Shown here piece by piece: positions 23,055-35,600 of a stretch of 64,000 bases of DNA. The number at the start of each line of letters is the position of its first letter. Positions within the stretch are counted from its first letter, which is position 1. Source of the DNA: Phaeosaccion multiseriatum (lineage: Eukaryota > Ochrophyta, other classes); NCBI GenBank assembly GCA_965112735.1, contig OZ218954.1, positions 1,612,001 through 1,676,000 of the forward strand. The letters run 5' to 3'. The position numbers and the translations under genes are program-made. The notes under the pieces were generated by a model. That model worked only from the letters and a program-made list of their open reading frames with translations. It was not told where the DNA came from and made no database searches.

Positions 23055-25080
23055 ATGGCTGCTCCGGAATGGCTGGGTCTGCTAAAATGGAGCTTGGCTC
23101 ATGCCGAGGAAGGAAGGATGCCCAAACCGATGAGCGAGGAGGACAAGGAATGGCTGACTTCTGTGATGAAGGCCACTGTGCGGGACCACGCGAAGGCTTT
23201 GACAGACGCGTTCGAGTCCCTGGTCGACTACAACCGCAGCGAAGCAGGGGCGGAGGCGGAGGAGGGAGGAGAAGCGACCGAGGCGACGGAGAGGATACTC
23301 TTCATCCTCGACGACCTGGAGGTGCTGCCCTTGTTCGGAGGTGACGCTGCTTCCTCTTAAAAAGCCCTGACTTCACTTTCTCTCTCCTCTTCTCTTCTTC
23401 AATCTGCACAGGATGTCGTTTGTCAGGTAGACATGGCCCAGGCCTTTGTGAAAATTGGTAAGTACGGCGCTTGCTTGGCGAAACGCCCGCCAGCCACCTC
23501 GAGCACCCATCCGTCTTTCGTAGCCTCGCCTCATCTTACGCTGCTGATGACTCTAATGCGCTCTCCGATGCCCCAGGTGGACCGGGATGTTTGCTGGAGT
23601 TGGTCGCGTCTCCCGACCCGACAAAGCCGGAGGAGCCGCGGTGTGCTGCGGCCCTGGTGATTGCGACACTCTGTCAGGTGCGTCTCTTTCTCTCTCTTCT
23701 ATTCTCTCCATTTCGATCTCTCGCTGTGTCTCTCTCCTCCCCTTCCCCACACACACGCACACACACACCAGTACGAACAAGACCCCAAACTTGCCTCTTC
23801 TCCTCTCTCTCTCCGTGTCTCTCTCTCAGTCTCTCTCTCTACATGTCTCTCTCTCTTCTCTCTCTCTGTGTGTGTCTCTCTCTGTCGATCTTTCTTCATC
23901 AGAACAACCCCCCGGCCCAAGAAGGCTTCCTCCGAGCCGGCGCCCTGAAGCTCCTCCGAAGCATCGTCAGCGGCGCCACAGCAGCCCAGCCCCAAGCAGC
24001 CCCGCAGCTGAGCAGTGAGAAGCTCCGCACCAAGTGCCTCGGAGCCCTGTCCGCGCTTGTGAGAGGCCTGCCGGAAGCGGAGGCTCAGCTGTGTGGGGGG
24101 GGAGGAGGCGGAGGAGGGGGGGGTGCAGTAGCAGTAGGAGGAGGGGCAGGAGAAGGAGGAGGAGAAGGAGATGAGAAGGAGGCCGCAGCGGGGCAGCAGA
24201 GTAGAGCGATGTGGGGCGTGCTGGCCGCGTTGGCTGAGCCGACAGCCTCCGCCGTAACCCCTCTGCAGCGAAAACTCATATTCCTCATGAAGGTGAGTGG
24301 TTGTCTCCCGAGTGAGAGTCTGTCTGCAGTGTGGCTACGCTTTTGGGGCTGTCAGGTGCTGCGCGTTCGCTCTCTGGACTATCTAACTGCCTTTATCCAC
24401 CTTCCTCCCTTTGGACGAGGACTAGGCTTTTGCTACGTTCGGCATCTCATGTCCCAACACGGTGTTTCCCCCTCCCCTCTCAGTGCGCCGATGACGCTCA
24501 TCGTCAAATCCCCATGCATCTCTCTGCCTTCGTTGGTCGTGTTTTGCCTTGCCTTGTGTTTGTTTGTTCCATCCGTCCTTCCTAGGCGCTCATCGGTCCG
24601 GCCGAGACGGGGGACGAACCGGAGCAGCAGGAGAGGAAGGAGCAACAGCGCGGGCGACTACTTTACTTCCTCCCCTACCTCCCTCCAGTGGCGAATAGTT
24701 TGCTATTCGAGGATGACACGGAGGGCGATACGAGTAGCACCAGCGAGGAGGAGGGCAGAGTCATGCTGGCTATCGAGCGATTAGATGCGAGAGAAAGCGC
24801 TCTGCAGCTGCTCCTCGCGTGTGCCCGAGTCGATGGCTCAGTAGTACGAGACGGACTACAAGGAGGAGGAGGAGGAGGAGGAGGAGGCGGGGGATTAAAA
24901 GAGGAGTACAAGGGGGTCGGGGCAGTCATGGAACAGGCGCGGAGCAAGAGATTGAGTATTCTGAATCGACTCGTTGGAGAGGGCGACGAGCAGGCCAGGG
25001 ACAACGCTCGAGTGGAGCTGAGCCTCTGGAAAGCGTGGGATAGTGCGATCAGTACTAGTAGTAGTAGATCTTCTGTTTGA
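23055..25080 (+). CDS. Hsp70 nucleotide exchange factor, Fes1/HSPBP1 family
   Basis: Five exons: 23055-23321, 23412-23457, 23577-23677, 23903-24292, 24586-25080; 432 aa, phases close. The start reads EWLGLLKWSLAHAEEG, matching the Fes1/HSPBP1 N-terminal helix (xLxGLLxWS). Then come PMSEEDKEWLTSVM, LDDLEDVVCQVDMAQAF, the armadillo-like helices ALVIATLCQNNPPAQEGFL and GALKLLRSIVSG, and KCLGALSALVRGLPEAE. Family role: armadillo-fold protein that clamps the Hsp70 lobe to release ADP, acting in cytosolic protein folding and degradation. Oddities: two poly-Gly inserts (GGA/GGC-rich) and a Glu/Ser-rich loop. The first donor was placed at GAG|GTGCTG because it keeps both phase and family similarity; a later GT (23341) does not. 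Confidence 0.85.
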
Positions 25081-25164
25081 TCATGTTTGAAAACATAGTG
25101 CGCACGGATTGGGGAGGAGCAGGAGGAGGAGGAAGAGGTTTGAGGAGGGAAGAAACTGAATAGT

Positions 25165-25330
25165 CATGATGTGAATTATGATGTGATTTGTGTATCATGT
25201 TCTTGCTATGATGTGATATGTATAGTGATACAGCGATGCTGACAGTGTGATGTGATCCGATCATGAGTTAGCAGCGTATGATGCGATACACATGATGTGA
25301 TACATGATGTGATGCATCACGTCGTATCAT
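25165..25330. repeat. Degenerate (ATGATGTGATAC)-like minisatellite
   Basis: TGATGTGA and close variants occur about ten times in 165 bp, some in inverted orientation (e.g. GATGCATCACGTCGTATCATGAT). Confidence 0.7.
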
Positions 25331-26097
25331 GATTCTCTCGTGTGCTCCGTTGTTTAATACACTACGCGCCACAACCTTCGACCCCCCCACTGGATGGCGC
25401 AGAGCATAGCCCTCTTGCGCTCTACTCGTTTCTCCCCTCTGCTGCTGTCCGCACTCAACGACTTCTCACTTCTCCCCCCCCCGGGGAGGGGAAACCCGCT
25501 CCCCCCCACCCCCCCACCTGCCTCTACGAGTTAAAGAAGAGGCCGCAGGACGTCCCAAGTAGATGAAATAAAAGCCCTTCTGCCCTGCTTCCTGATGCAC
25601 AAGCGCAGTGGGCATGAACAACTAGTCTTTGCTACCTGAAACAGCGAAACGTTTGATTTTGGGCCGTTTATTCGTTTGGACGTGTCAACAGGCTATACGT
25701 GTTACTAACCGAACGGAAGTGCTCGAGTCCACGCGTACAGGCCAGGGCCCAGCAGAGGGGCCAGAGGGCCCCTTAAGGCCACCACCAGCCAGCATTGAAC
25801 ACCTCACAAATGGCGACGCCGACGTTTCAAGGAAATTTGACTTTGAGTTATTCGCACTCCACTCTCCATTAAATTTCTCATCCCAGAGCTGGAGAGCAGC
25901 GATTAACCGCAGGATCAGAAGCAGAAGTACCTCGCATGAGCCGCCATAATAGGTGGAAGGTCTGTGAATGATCAGGCGGGCTTTGCAGCCTCTTTTGCTA
26001 GGCTGATGGAGGCTTAATTCACCTTTGCACGTATTAGGCGTGGACAAGGAGACGACCAAAGTTGGCCCTCTTCATCCTGCCTGCTTCTCCTTCTGCT

Positions 26098-26098
<1 letters not shown>

Positions 26099-26156
<58 letters not shown>
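26099..26156. repeat. (CT)n tract upstream of the EF-hand/RCC1 gene
   Basis: About 28 CT units, ending 70 bp before the ATG; possibly a promoter or 5'-UTR element. Confidence 0.9.
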
Positions 26157-26159
<3 letters not shown>

Positions 26160-26226
26160 TTAGCGGTCTCGTACTGCAACACGCTTGGTAGCTCTTTACA
26201 GTGTTGAGGAGGCCAGGAGAGCGAAG

Positions 26227-28607
26227 ATGGTCTTCAAGCGCAAAAGCTCGAGTGCCCAGAAGGAGGCGTATGGGATGAAGTCGGATGACATCGATGGCAA
26301 TAAAGTCCTCGACAAGTATGGCCGCAGTGCCGTTGACAGCAAGATCAGCTCCGTGGAGAAGGAAATAGTCAAGAGCGACCTGAAGGTCACAAAGAAGGTG
26401 AGGCAGATGACACTCATCCTTCCTCCGGTTGCACTGTCTTTCTTCCAATGCATTAGCAGTACTAGTACAGTGCTGATTGTCCCGCCCCGAGTGCTCCTCC
26501 CGAAGTCAAGACTAAGAGGAATGCGGCAGAGAAGGCCTGGGGATTGGATTGAAGCCCACCTTACTTTTTTGCTGCTTGTGTGTACCCTTTCCCCTACTTT
26601 ATAGACGGAATCAATCACTTCTAAAGTCGAAAAGAAGAAGAAGAATGAAATTGCTCGGCTGGACGGGCAGGGGGGGAGCAGCCTAAGGAGCGGGGATGAG
26701 GACGACGACGACGACGATGAGGCGGAGCAGCCTGTTGACATGAGAGAGGGGCTCATGAAGAAATCTCCAGAGGAGGTGAGGGCAGAACCAGGAAACAGGA
26801 GGGGGAGAGGAGAGGAGGGGGCGATGAGGGGAGGAGAGGAGAGGAGAGGAGAGGAGAGGAGAGGAGAGGAGAGGAGAGGAGAGGAGAGGAGAAGAGAGGA
26901 GGAGAGGAGAGGGGAGGAAGATGACAGGGATGGACCTGCCTCGCGCCCTTTCTTCCCTTCGACAATTGATATATGTCTCTCTTTTCGGATGGTCTCTCCC
27001 ATGGACTGGTCTTTCCTCGGATGGTCCTCTCATGCAGACCTCGCATTGTTCCGGAGCACGCACACATACACACAAGTATGCACGTGTATCAACGGCCACA
27101 CGCCCCCCCCCGCCACTCCTACTCGAGGGTTGTCCGTAAACCCAGCTGCTGCTGCTGCTGCTGCTGCTCAGCTCAACCCCGACCTTGCCCTCCCCTCCCC
27201 TCCGGTCCCTCCCCCTCGCTTCCCCCCCCCTTCCCCCCAATGCCACTGTCCATGCCCCAAATGTCGGCATCCATCAAGGTGTTCGCACTCTTCGACACTG
27301 ACTCCTCCGGCGTCATTGACTTTGACGAGTTCCGAGCAATGCTTCCACAGCTCGGCATTCGAATGAGCATGCCCAAAGCCCTCCGTTACTTCCGCATGGT
27401 AGACACCGACGGCTCCGGAGAGATTGGCCTGGACGAGTTCAAAGTAGCGCTGTTTGCTGTGGATCCCAGCAGTGGAAACCCAGTGGGGTTTGCGCCGTCT
27501 GCGCTGCTCACGCCTCTCGACGCCTTTGAGATGTTTGATGAAGACGGCTCCGGCGACATTGATGAGGATGAGTTCTTTTTCTTGCTGCAGTACCTTGGCG
27601 TGGAGGTGACGGAAGAGAAGATGGAAAAGCTCTTTTCAAAGTACGACACGGACGGATCGGGCTCCATCGGATACGAAGAGTTTAAAAAGTGCTGGGTGAG
27701 TGCAGTGGAGGGGAGCGGAGTGGGTGTATGGAGGGTGATTGGACAGTGATTGGACAGAGATTGAAGTGGGGTGGGGAGTGGAGTGGTACGAGGACAGACG
27801 GAGCCACAGCTTCGCTGCCCCCTCTGTGTCTCCAAGTGGCGGTGACTGGCTTCTCTCTTCCTCTCGGCGCTCTTCTGTCTCTCTCTCTCTCTCTCCTTGT
27901 CTACCCCCGGATTCTCCTCCCTTCATTCCCCAATGCCCTTGCTCTGCCACCCAACCCACACACCCACACACGCGCTCTGACACACACATACACGCACCCA
28001 CACCGCCAGGTTCGCCTGGCCAACGTGAAGAAAGAGCTGACAGATCGAGGCATCAAGATCCCTAAACTCGCCACCAAGATGGTGCTCGCGGGCATGCTAG
28101 AAGAGGTAAGGGACACACACGGACACACACATACATAATATATATGAAAACCGCACACACAGGCACACACAGGCACACACGTACACACACACACACACAC
28201 ACATAGACACACACACCGGCCTATGCCGATTTATCCTTATGATATGCCGCTGCACTGCCTGTGCCTATACGCCTGCAGATTCTGGACCGCGAGGAAGCCA
28301 TCGAGCGGCGGGCCATGGCAGAGGCAGAGAGGTGGGCCAAGTGGCAAGCGCTCATCGCCATCAAAAAGAAAGCTCACATGAGGTGAGGGGAGGGCAGTGA
28401 AACGAACGGAGGGAGAAAGAGGGGGGGGGGAGAGGGGGGGGGAGAGGGAGACGGGGAGAGAAAGTGGGAGACAGGGAGACAGAGACACGAGAGAGAGAGA
28501 GAGGGAGAAGGCGGAGGAGGGAGAGAGAAGGAGGCTCAGAGAAGAGGGAGAAGGAGGTACAGAGAAGAGGAGAGAGGGGCCGAGAGAGAGAGACAGAGAG
28601 AGAGAGA

Positions 28608-28649
<42 letters not shown>

Positions 28650-31600
28650 GCAATGGCAAGGACCTCGTTTCGATGGGGCTCAAGCTGTGCGCTGATGTGT
28701 GTGCGTGTATGCGTGTGCGTGTGTGCGTGTGTCCCCCCTGTCTACAGGTGCAGGCTAGTGGCGGAGAGAGAGCTGAAGAACGCGCTGGATGGGGCGGGAT
28801 CGGTCTACTTGTTTGGCTCAGGCGCCTTTGGAGAATTCGACGCAGACATCAGAATGAGTGTGAGTCTCCAGGGGGGGGGGATGGGGGAAAGGGTTCTCAG
28901 GCCCCATGTCGAAAGCGCGACCCCCTCTGAACCCTTCCTCGGGATATATCCTAAATACCCACACACGCACGCACACACACATGCACACACAAACGCACAC
29001 ACACACATGCACACACAAACGCACACACGCACACACGCACGCACACACGCACACACATATGCACACACAAACGCACACACGCACACGCACACACGCGTGC
29101 GCACACACACACATACACACACACGTGCACACACACACACATACACACACGTACACACACATACACACACATACACACACATACACACACGTACACACAC
29201 ACACACACACATACACACACACACACGTACACACACACACACACACATACACACACACAGGACATGAGGCAGGGCCGGCACCAGTACCAGCACTTTGACC
29301 GCCTTCGAAGTATGTGGACAAGAAGAGTGCATCCCCCAAAGAAGGGCGAGCCCGGGTACATTGGACACAGCCTGCTGGCAGGGGCCGGTGCTGATGGTGC
29401 AGCAGGAGGGGGCGCAGAGGGACAGGCACCGGAGGACGAACAGGGGGGCGCAGGTACGAGAGATAAAGGGAGGCAAGGATGAGGCGGACTGATCGAGGAG
29501 AGGACGAGCCCGACGTCCTAGCAGCGACAGCACAAGTAGAGGAATAAGGGTAGTCAAGTCCAGTCCTGTCGAGCCGAGCCCCCCCTGGTGCAAAACTCGA
29601 CTCCTCTTGGACGCTCTGTTCCTCTTGGACGCTCTGTTCCTCTTGGACGCTCTGTTCCTCTTGGACGCTCTGTTCCTCTTGGACTCGGAGGGAGGCCGTG
29701 GCGCCCCCCCCCTCGTCTCTTTGGCCTTTATCGCGCTGTCTGTCGCTCTTCTCCTTCTCCCCGACCTGTCGAAACTGTCGAAACTGTCCAAACTGTCGCA
29801 ACTGTCGTGCGCAGGGCCGCTAGAAGAGAGTACTTTGACCACGAACTGACTGTGCGAGTGTGTGCGTGTGCATGTGTGCGTGTGCATGTGTATGTGTGTC
29901 TGTGTATGTGTATTTGTGTGTGTGTGCGTGTGGTATGTATATATGTTGTGTGTGTGTTTATACGTGCTACCATCTGCTTGCACGGACCGACCTTCTGTGG
30001 TGGGGGGTATCTCACAGACGAGGAAGACGACGACGAAGGCGATAGTAAGTCTGTGTCAGAGGCAAACGCAGTGGCTGTGAGTCTCGACCCCGAGTTGGAC
30101 TCTGAGGACAGTCCTTTCAAAGACCTCAGAGTGGCCAGAACCACCGTCGGGCTCTGGGGACGCAGGATTAGTCAGGTGGGTGAGGGAGGGAGGGAGGGAG
30201 GGAGGGAGGGAGGGAGGGAGGGAGGGAGGGAGGGAGGGAGGGAGGGAGGGAGGGAGGGAGGGAGGGAGGGAGGGAGGGGGGAGGGAGGGGGGAGGGAGGG
30301 GGGGAGGGAGGGGGGGAGGGAGGGAGGGAGGGGGGAGGGAGGGGGGGAGGGAGGGAGGGAGGGAAAAGGGAGCAGCCAGTGTCTACGCTACTGCCACTAA
30401 GCTATGCTGCTGCAATGCTGCTGCGGATGACCAACAGGTGTGTCTCAGTGCCGGAGTGGCCTTTGCACTATCTGAGCTTGGAGAGGTAATGACGTGGGGA
30501 GGCAAGAGCCATTGGTGGCATCAAATGCCGCAGGAGTCCTTCTGGCAGGTGAGGTGGTACACAGAGAGGGAGGGAGAGAGAGGGAGAGGGAGAGGGAGAG
30601 GGAGAGAGCGAGAAAGAGGTATACAGGCAGAAGCAGAGAGAAAGATCAGAGGGAGAGAGAGTGTCCATCCATGTGCGGATCTATTCATCCCTCTTTCCCT
30701 GTATCTTTTCCTAATCTACCTACCTACCCGGTCGCCAGACGCACTGGCGCGGAGAGACGACGGAGCGAAGTCGACTGCTGCTGCAGACCGTCACAAAGAA
30801 TGAGCCGGACGAAGAGGATGTGGACTTTGAGGATGAGGAGCAGCTTGAGGAGAAGGAGGTGGAGAAACTCAGGTAAGGAAAGGAGGGAAGGAGGGAGGGA
30901 AGGAGGGATGGAGGGAGGGAGGGAGGGAGGGAGAGAGGGAGGGAGGGAGGGAGGGAGGGAGGGAGGGAAGGAGGGAGGGAGGGAGGGAGGGAGGGAGGGA
31001 GGGAAGGAGGGAGGGAGGGAGGGAGGGAGGGAGGGAAGGAAGGAGGGAGGGAGGGAGGGAGGGAGGGAGGGAGGGAGGGAGGGAGGGAGGGAGGGAGGGA
31101 GGGAGGGAGGGAGGGAGGGAGGGAGGGAGGGAGGGAGGGAGGGAGGGAGGGAGGGAGGGAGGGAGGGAGGGAGGGAGGGAGGGAGGGAGGGAGGGAGGGA
31201 GGGAGGGAGGGAGGGAGGGAGGGAGGGAGGGAGGGAGGGAGGGAGGGAGGGGAGGGGAGGGAGGGAGGGGAGGGAGGGAGGGAGGGAGGGAGGGAGGGAG
31301 GGAGGGAGGGAGGGAGGGAGGGAGGAAGGGAGGGAGGGGAGGAGGGAGGAAGGGAGGGAGGGGAGGAGGGAGGAAGGGAGGGAGGGGAGGAGGGAGGGAG
31401 TGGGGACAGAAACCCACACGCGCGATACATGTACGGCATGAACCCAGGCACACCCCCACGCACGCACGCACGCACGCCCCCCCACACGCACACACAGGAC
31501 CCTCACGGAGTACTACGGTGTGTGGCGACCTCCTCCCACCTCTTTGCGGCTCAAGTTCATCGAGTCGGAGCTGTTACCTAAGATTAAGTACGATCAAGTA

Positions 31601-32631
31601 CGCTTCAGTCTCGAGTGTCGGGGAAAGTACCCGGAAGACAAGAACTTGAGGGAGTTATTGGACTTGCTGTTTGAGGACATTGGGTTGGAGAAGAGGGTGC
31701 TGGGGGCAAGGGTGCACCGTCACATTCAGCAGTTGGAGCAGGAGGTGCTGCACTTTTTGAAGAAAAACAAGACCACCATGGCCAAGGTGAGGAGAGGGAG
31801 GAAGGGAGGGGAGAGAGGGGAGGGAGGAGAGGGAAAGAGGGTGGGCGTGCGTACTTTTCCGCGGAGGGAGGAAGGAGGAGAAAGAGAGAGGGAAGGCCCG
31901 GCCCAGGGTTACTAAATGATCATATCTCTATGTCTCCGCAGACCTGACCTTCCCTTCTCTCTCTCTCTCGTCGCCTCTCTTTCTTCCTCTCGCGCCCCTC
32001 TCTCCCATCCCTCTTCTCCTCTCCCGTCCTCCTCCCTTTCCTGTATGCCTCCATCAGACGCTGCGTCTGGAGGTGGAGGAAATGTGGCGGCCTCTGCGAG
32101 AGATTCAAGCCGAGGATGAGGCAAGGAAGGCGGCCAAAGACGCGGCAGCAAAGCAACAAAAGTACTTTGAAGCTGAGCAGCAATACGCTAAGTGGAGGTG
32201 AGAGTGAGAACCGAACGAGAGAAGAGAGGAAAGAGGAGCCTTAGCCACGTAACCGTCACGTAACCTTCACGCAACCCTCATATGATATTGGCTCCCAGAC
32301 TCTCAGGAAGCAGAGGCCTCATCGTCTTTCCCATACACCTCTTTCGTAGTACACCCACGAATAGCACAAAATAAACCCTTGCGTAGTCCACCTTCTCGTT
32401 CTCTTTCACCTCTTCTCACCTCTCCTCCTCCCTTCCGGATGACCTCAATCTTGCCCTTCGTTGGTCTGTCCCGTCTCTCTCGTCACTATGGTCTGTATGC
32501 TTCTACACCCTCTTTCCCTCTTGTCTGTACGCCTCTTAATGCTGTGTCTCTCCATAGAAATCGTATCCGCGAGGCGAGGTCCGAGGTGGTGCCCGGCCCT
32601 CCTGTGCCAAGGAAACGGTACGTAACATTAC

Positions 32632-32662
<31 letters not shown>

Positions 32663-35600
32663 GGGGTGGGTGTATGTGTGCATGTTTGCGAGTGTGTGCG
32701 CGTTTGTGTTTGTATCTCTGAAGGCCCCTTACCCCCCCTCCTCTCCCCCTCCTCGCTCTCTGTGCAGGGGCGAGCGAGCCATCCCGGTTTCCGGCATGAC
32801 ATCCCGCGGCCCCAAGAGCTACACTCCTCGTGGTTCACAGGTGGCGACGACCTTGGCCGCAGGAAGCAGTCACGCCATGCTCGTACACTCGTCTGGAGCG
32901 CTCTACACATGGTGAGAAGTAGTCGGAGAGTTAGGGCAGTGCAGTTTCGGATCATGGATGTGCAGTTTCGGATCATGGATGTGCAGATTCGGGATGGTGC
33001 ATGTCGCTTCCCTTTTCTACGTGATGACGTCACCTCCTAACCCTCCTCCTCCTCCTCCTCTTCCTCCTCCTCTCCCCTTACAGGGGCACGGGGGTAAGCG
33101 GGCGCCTCGGCCTGGACCTGAATGGGGGTCTCCAGGCAGACAACCCCCAAGCAGACACAGAGAAGTGAGTGCGATGGAGGCATACGGAAGCGAGGTCTTT
33201 GCGTTGAGCGGTGCTCCTAATGCAGCATCACCACCTCATCATTCCACTCTATCGCCCCCCCCACTAACTTCCTGACTCATTCACCCACTCACTCACTCAC
33301 TCACTCACTCACTCACTCACTCACTCACTCACTCACTCACTCACTCACTCACTCACTCACTCACTCACGCACTCACTCACTCACTCACTCACTCACTCAC
33401 TCACTCACCCACTCACTCACTCACTCACCCACCCACCCACTCACTCACTCACTCACTCACTCACTCACTCACTCACTCACTCACTCACTCACTCACTCAC
33501 TCACTCACTCACTCACTCACTCACTCACTCACTCACTCACTCAATCAATCACTCACTCACTCACTCACTCACTCACTCACTCACTCACTCACTCACTCAC
33601 TCACTCACTCACTCACTCACTCACTCACTCACCCACTCACTCACTCACTCACCCACCCACTCACTCACTCACTCACTCACCCACTCACTCACTCACTCAC
33701 TCACTCACTCACTCACTCAATCAATCACTCACTCACTACTCACTCACTCACTCACTCAATCACCCACTCACTCACTCACTCACTCACTCACTCACTATTC
33801 ACTCACTCACTCACTCACTCACTCACTCACTCACCCACTCACTCACTCACTCACTCACTCACTCACTCACTCACTCACTCACTCACTCACTCACTCACTC
33901 ACTCACTCACTCAATCAATCACTCACTCACTACTCACTCACTCACTCACTCACTCACTCACTCACTCACTCACTCACGCACTCACTCACTCACCCACTCA
34001 CTCACTCACTCACCCACCCACTCACTCACTCACTCACTCACTCACTCACTCACTCACTCACTCACTCACTCACTCACTCACTCACTCACTCACTCAATCA
34101 ATCACTCACTCACTACTCACTCACTCACTCACTCAATCACCCACTCACTCACTCACTCACTCACTCACTCACTATTCACTCACTCACTCACTCACTCACT
34201 CACTCACTCACTCACTCACTCACTCACTCACCCACTCACTCACTCACTCACTCACCACCCCCCTGATAACCCCGGTGTACCACCACCCTCTCTCTCATCT
34301 ACCCCTCCTCCCTCATCCCCCCCCCCTCTCTCTCCACAGCGCCACCCTGGTGAGTGCTCTGTCGGGCCGACCTGTGCAAAAGGTGTCTGCGGGCTACAAC
34401 CACTCCGCCGCATTAACCATCGGTGGGCATCTGTACATGTGGGGGAGCTGCGGGACGGGCAAGCTGGGGGTTGGCGAGTGTGACCCAGACACGTACAGTA
34501 GGTCAGTCAGTCCTTCCATCCGTCCATCAGTCAATGAGTCGGTCTATCAGTCAGTCTATCAGTCGTCCGTTCTTTGCGGTGTTGGGGGGGTTGTGGGACT
34601 CATCACTCCTGACCCTCACTCTGACCCTGACCCTGGCCCTGACCCTGACCCTGGCCCTGACCCTGACCCTGGCCCTGACCCTGTCCCTGACCCTGACCCT
34701 GACCCTGATCCTGATCCTTCTCCTGACCCCGACCCTGCCCCTGACCCTGACGCTGACCCCGACCTGACCCCGACCTGATCCTAGTCCTTACCCTGACCCT
34801 GATCCTAGTCCTTACCCTGACCCTGATCCTAGTCCTTACCCTGACGCCTCGATCCTGCCCCTGTCCCCGCCTCCGCAGCATTCCTTTGCGTGTTCGAATC
34901 CGTGGACCTTCAGCGCGGTTACGCGTCGCCTCTGTGAGCTGCGGTGCCGGCCACTCAGCCTGTGTATCAATGGACGGAATGCTCTTCGTGTGGGGATGTG
35001 GTGATGGTACGTACCGCGTGGGGAAGACATCGTCGCCTCCCTCCCTCCCCCCTTCCCCCTCTCCCTCCCTCTCCCTCCCTCTCCCTTTCCGTCTCTCCGC
35101 CTCCCTCCATCCCTCACCTCACCTCTCGTCCCCCTTCCCTTTCGCCTCGCCCCCCTTTCCTCTCTCCTCGTCCTCCTTCCTTTTTCTCCTCGTGTCTTCT
35201 CTCTCCCTCCCTCTCTCTTTCTCTCTCTCTCCCACTTTCTTCCTCCCTCCCTCCCTCCCTCCCCTTCTCTCTCTCTGTGCGTGTATGTATCTATCGTATC
35301 TTCCTTCTCGGTCTCCTCCCCTCCCCTCCCCTCCCCTCTCCTCTCCCTGTCTTGCCAGGCGGAAGGCTCGGTCTCGGTGCGCGTCGAATGAAGCCCGCCT
35401 GGGAACCGCAGCTCGTCGAAGCCTTTAAGGGCAAGAGAGTGCAGGAGGTCAGTACAATCACTACCACCACCACCACCACCACCACCACCACCACCACCAC
35501 CACCATCACCACCATCATCATCACCATCGCCATCATCATCACGACCACCACCATCACTATCACCTTCACCACCACTACCACCACCACCACCACCGCCACG

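Larger units (their letters stand above)
25081..26226. other. Intergenic, with degenerate ATGATGTGAT repeats and a CT tract
   Basis: 25165-25330 is a degenerate array of ATGATGTGATA-like units. 25340-26090 is non-repetitive; it has moderate open frames on both strands (e.g. 26059-25685 minus, 124 codons) without recognisable domains. 26099-26156 is (CT)n, ~70 bp before the next start codon. Confidence 0.5.

Noticed and set aside
27121-27278. Acceptor after the CTG run (27171) for EF-hand exon 3
   Set aside because: Phase does not fit exon 2; the acceptor before GTGTTCGCACTC (27279) keeps the frame and starts directly at the first EF-hand helix.
28805-29983. 392-codon minus-strand open frame rich in Cys, Val and Thr-His
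   Set aside because: Created by CA/GT repeats and antisense to real exons of the EF-hand/RCC1 gene.
30720-31506. Long Pro/Ser-Leu frames on the minus strand
   Set aside because: Pure products of the GGGA array (CCCT on the other strand); no start context or domain.
34884-34900. GTTCGAATCC-like tRNA T-arm (B-box) sequence
   Set aside because: Lies inside RCC1 exon 17 with no A box or acceptor stem at the right distance.
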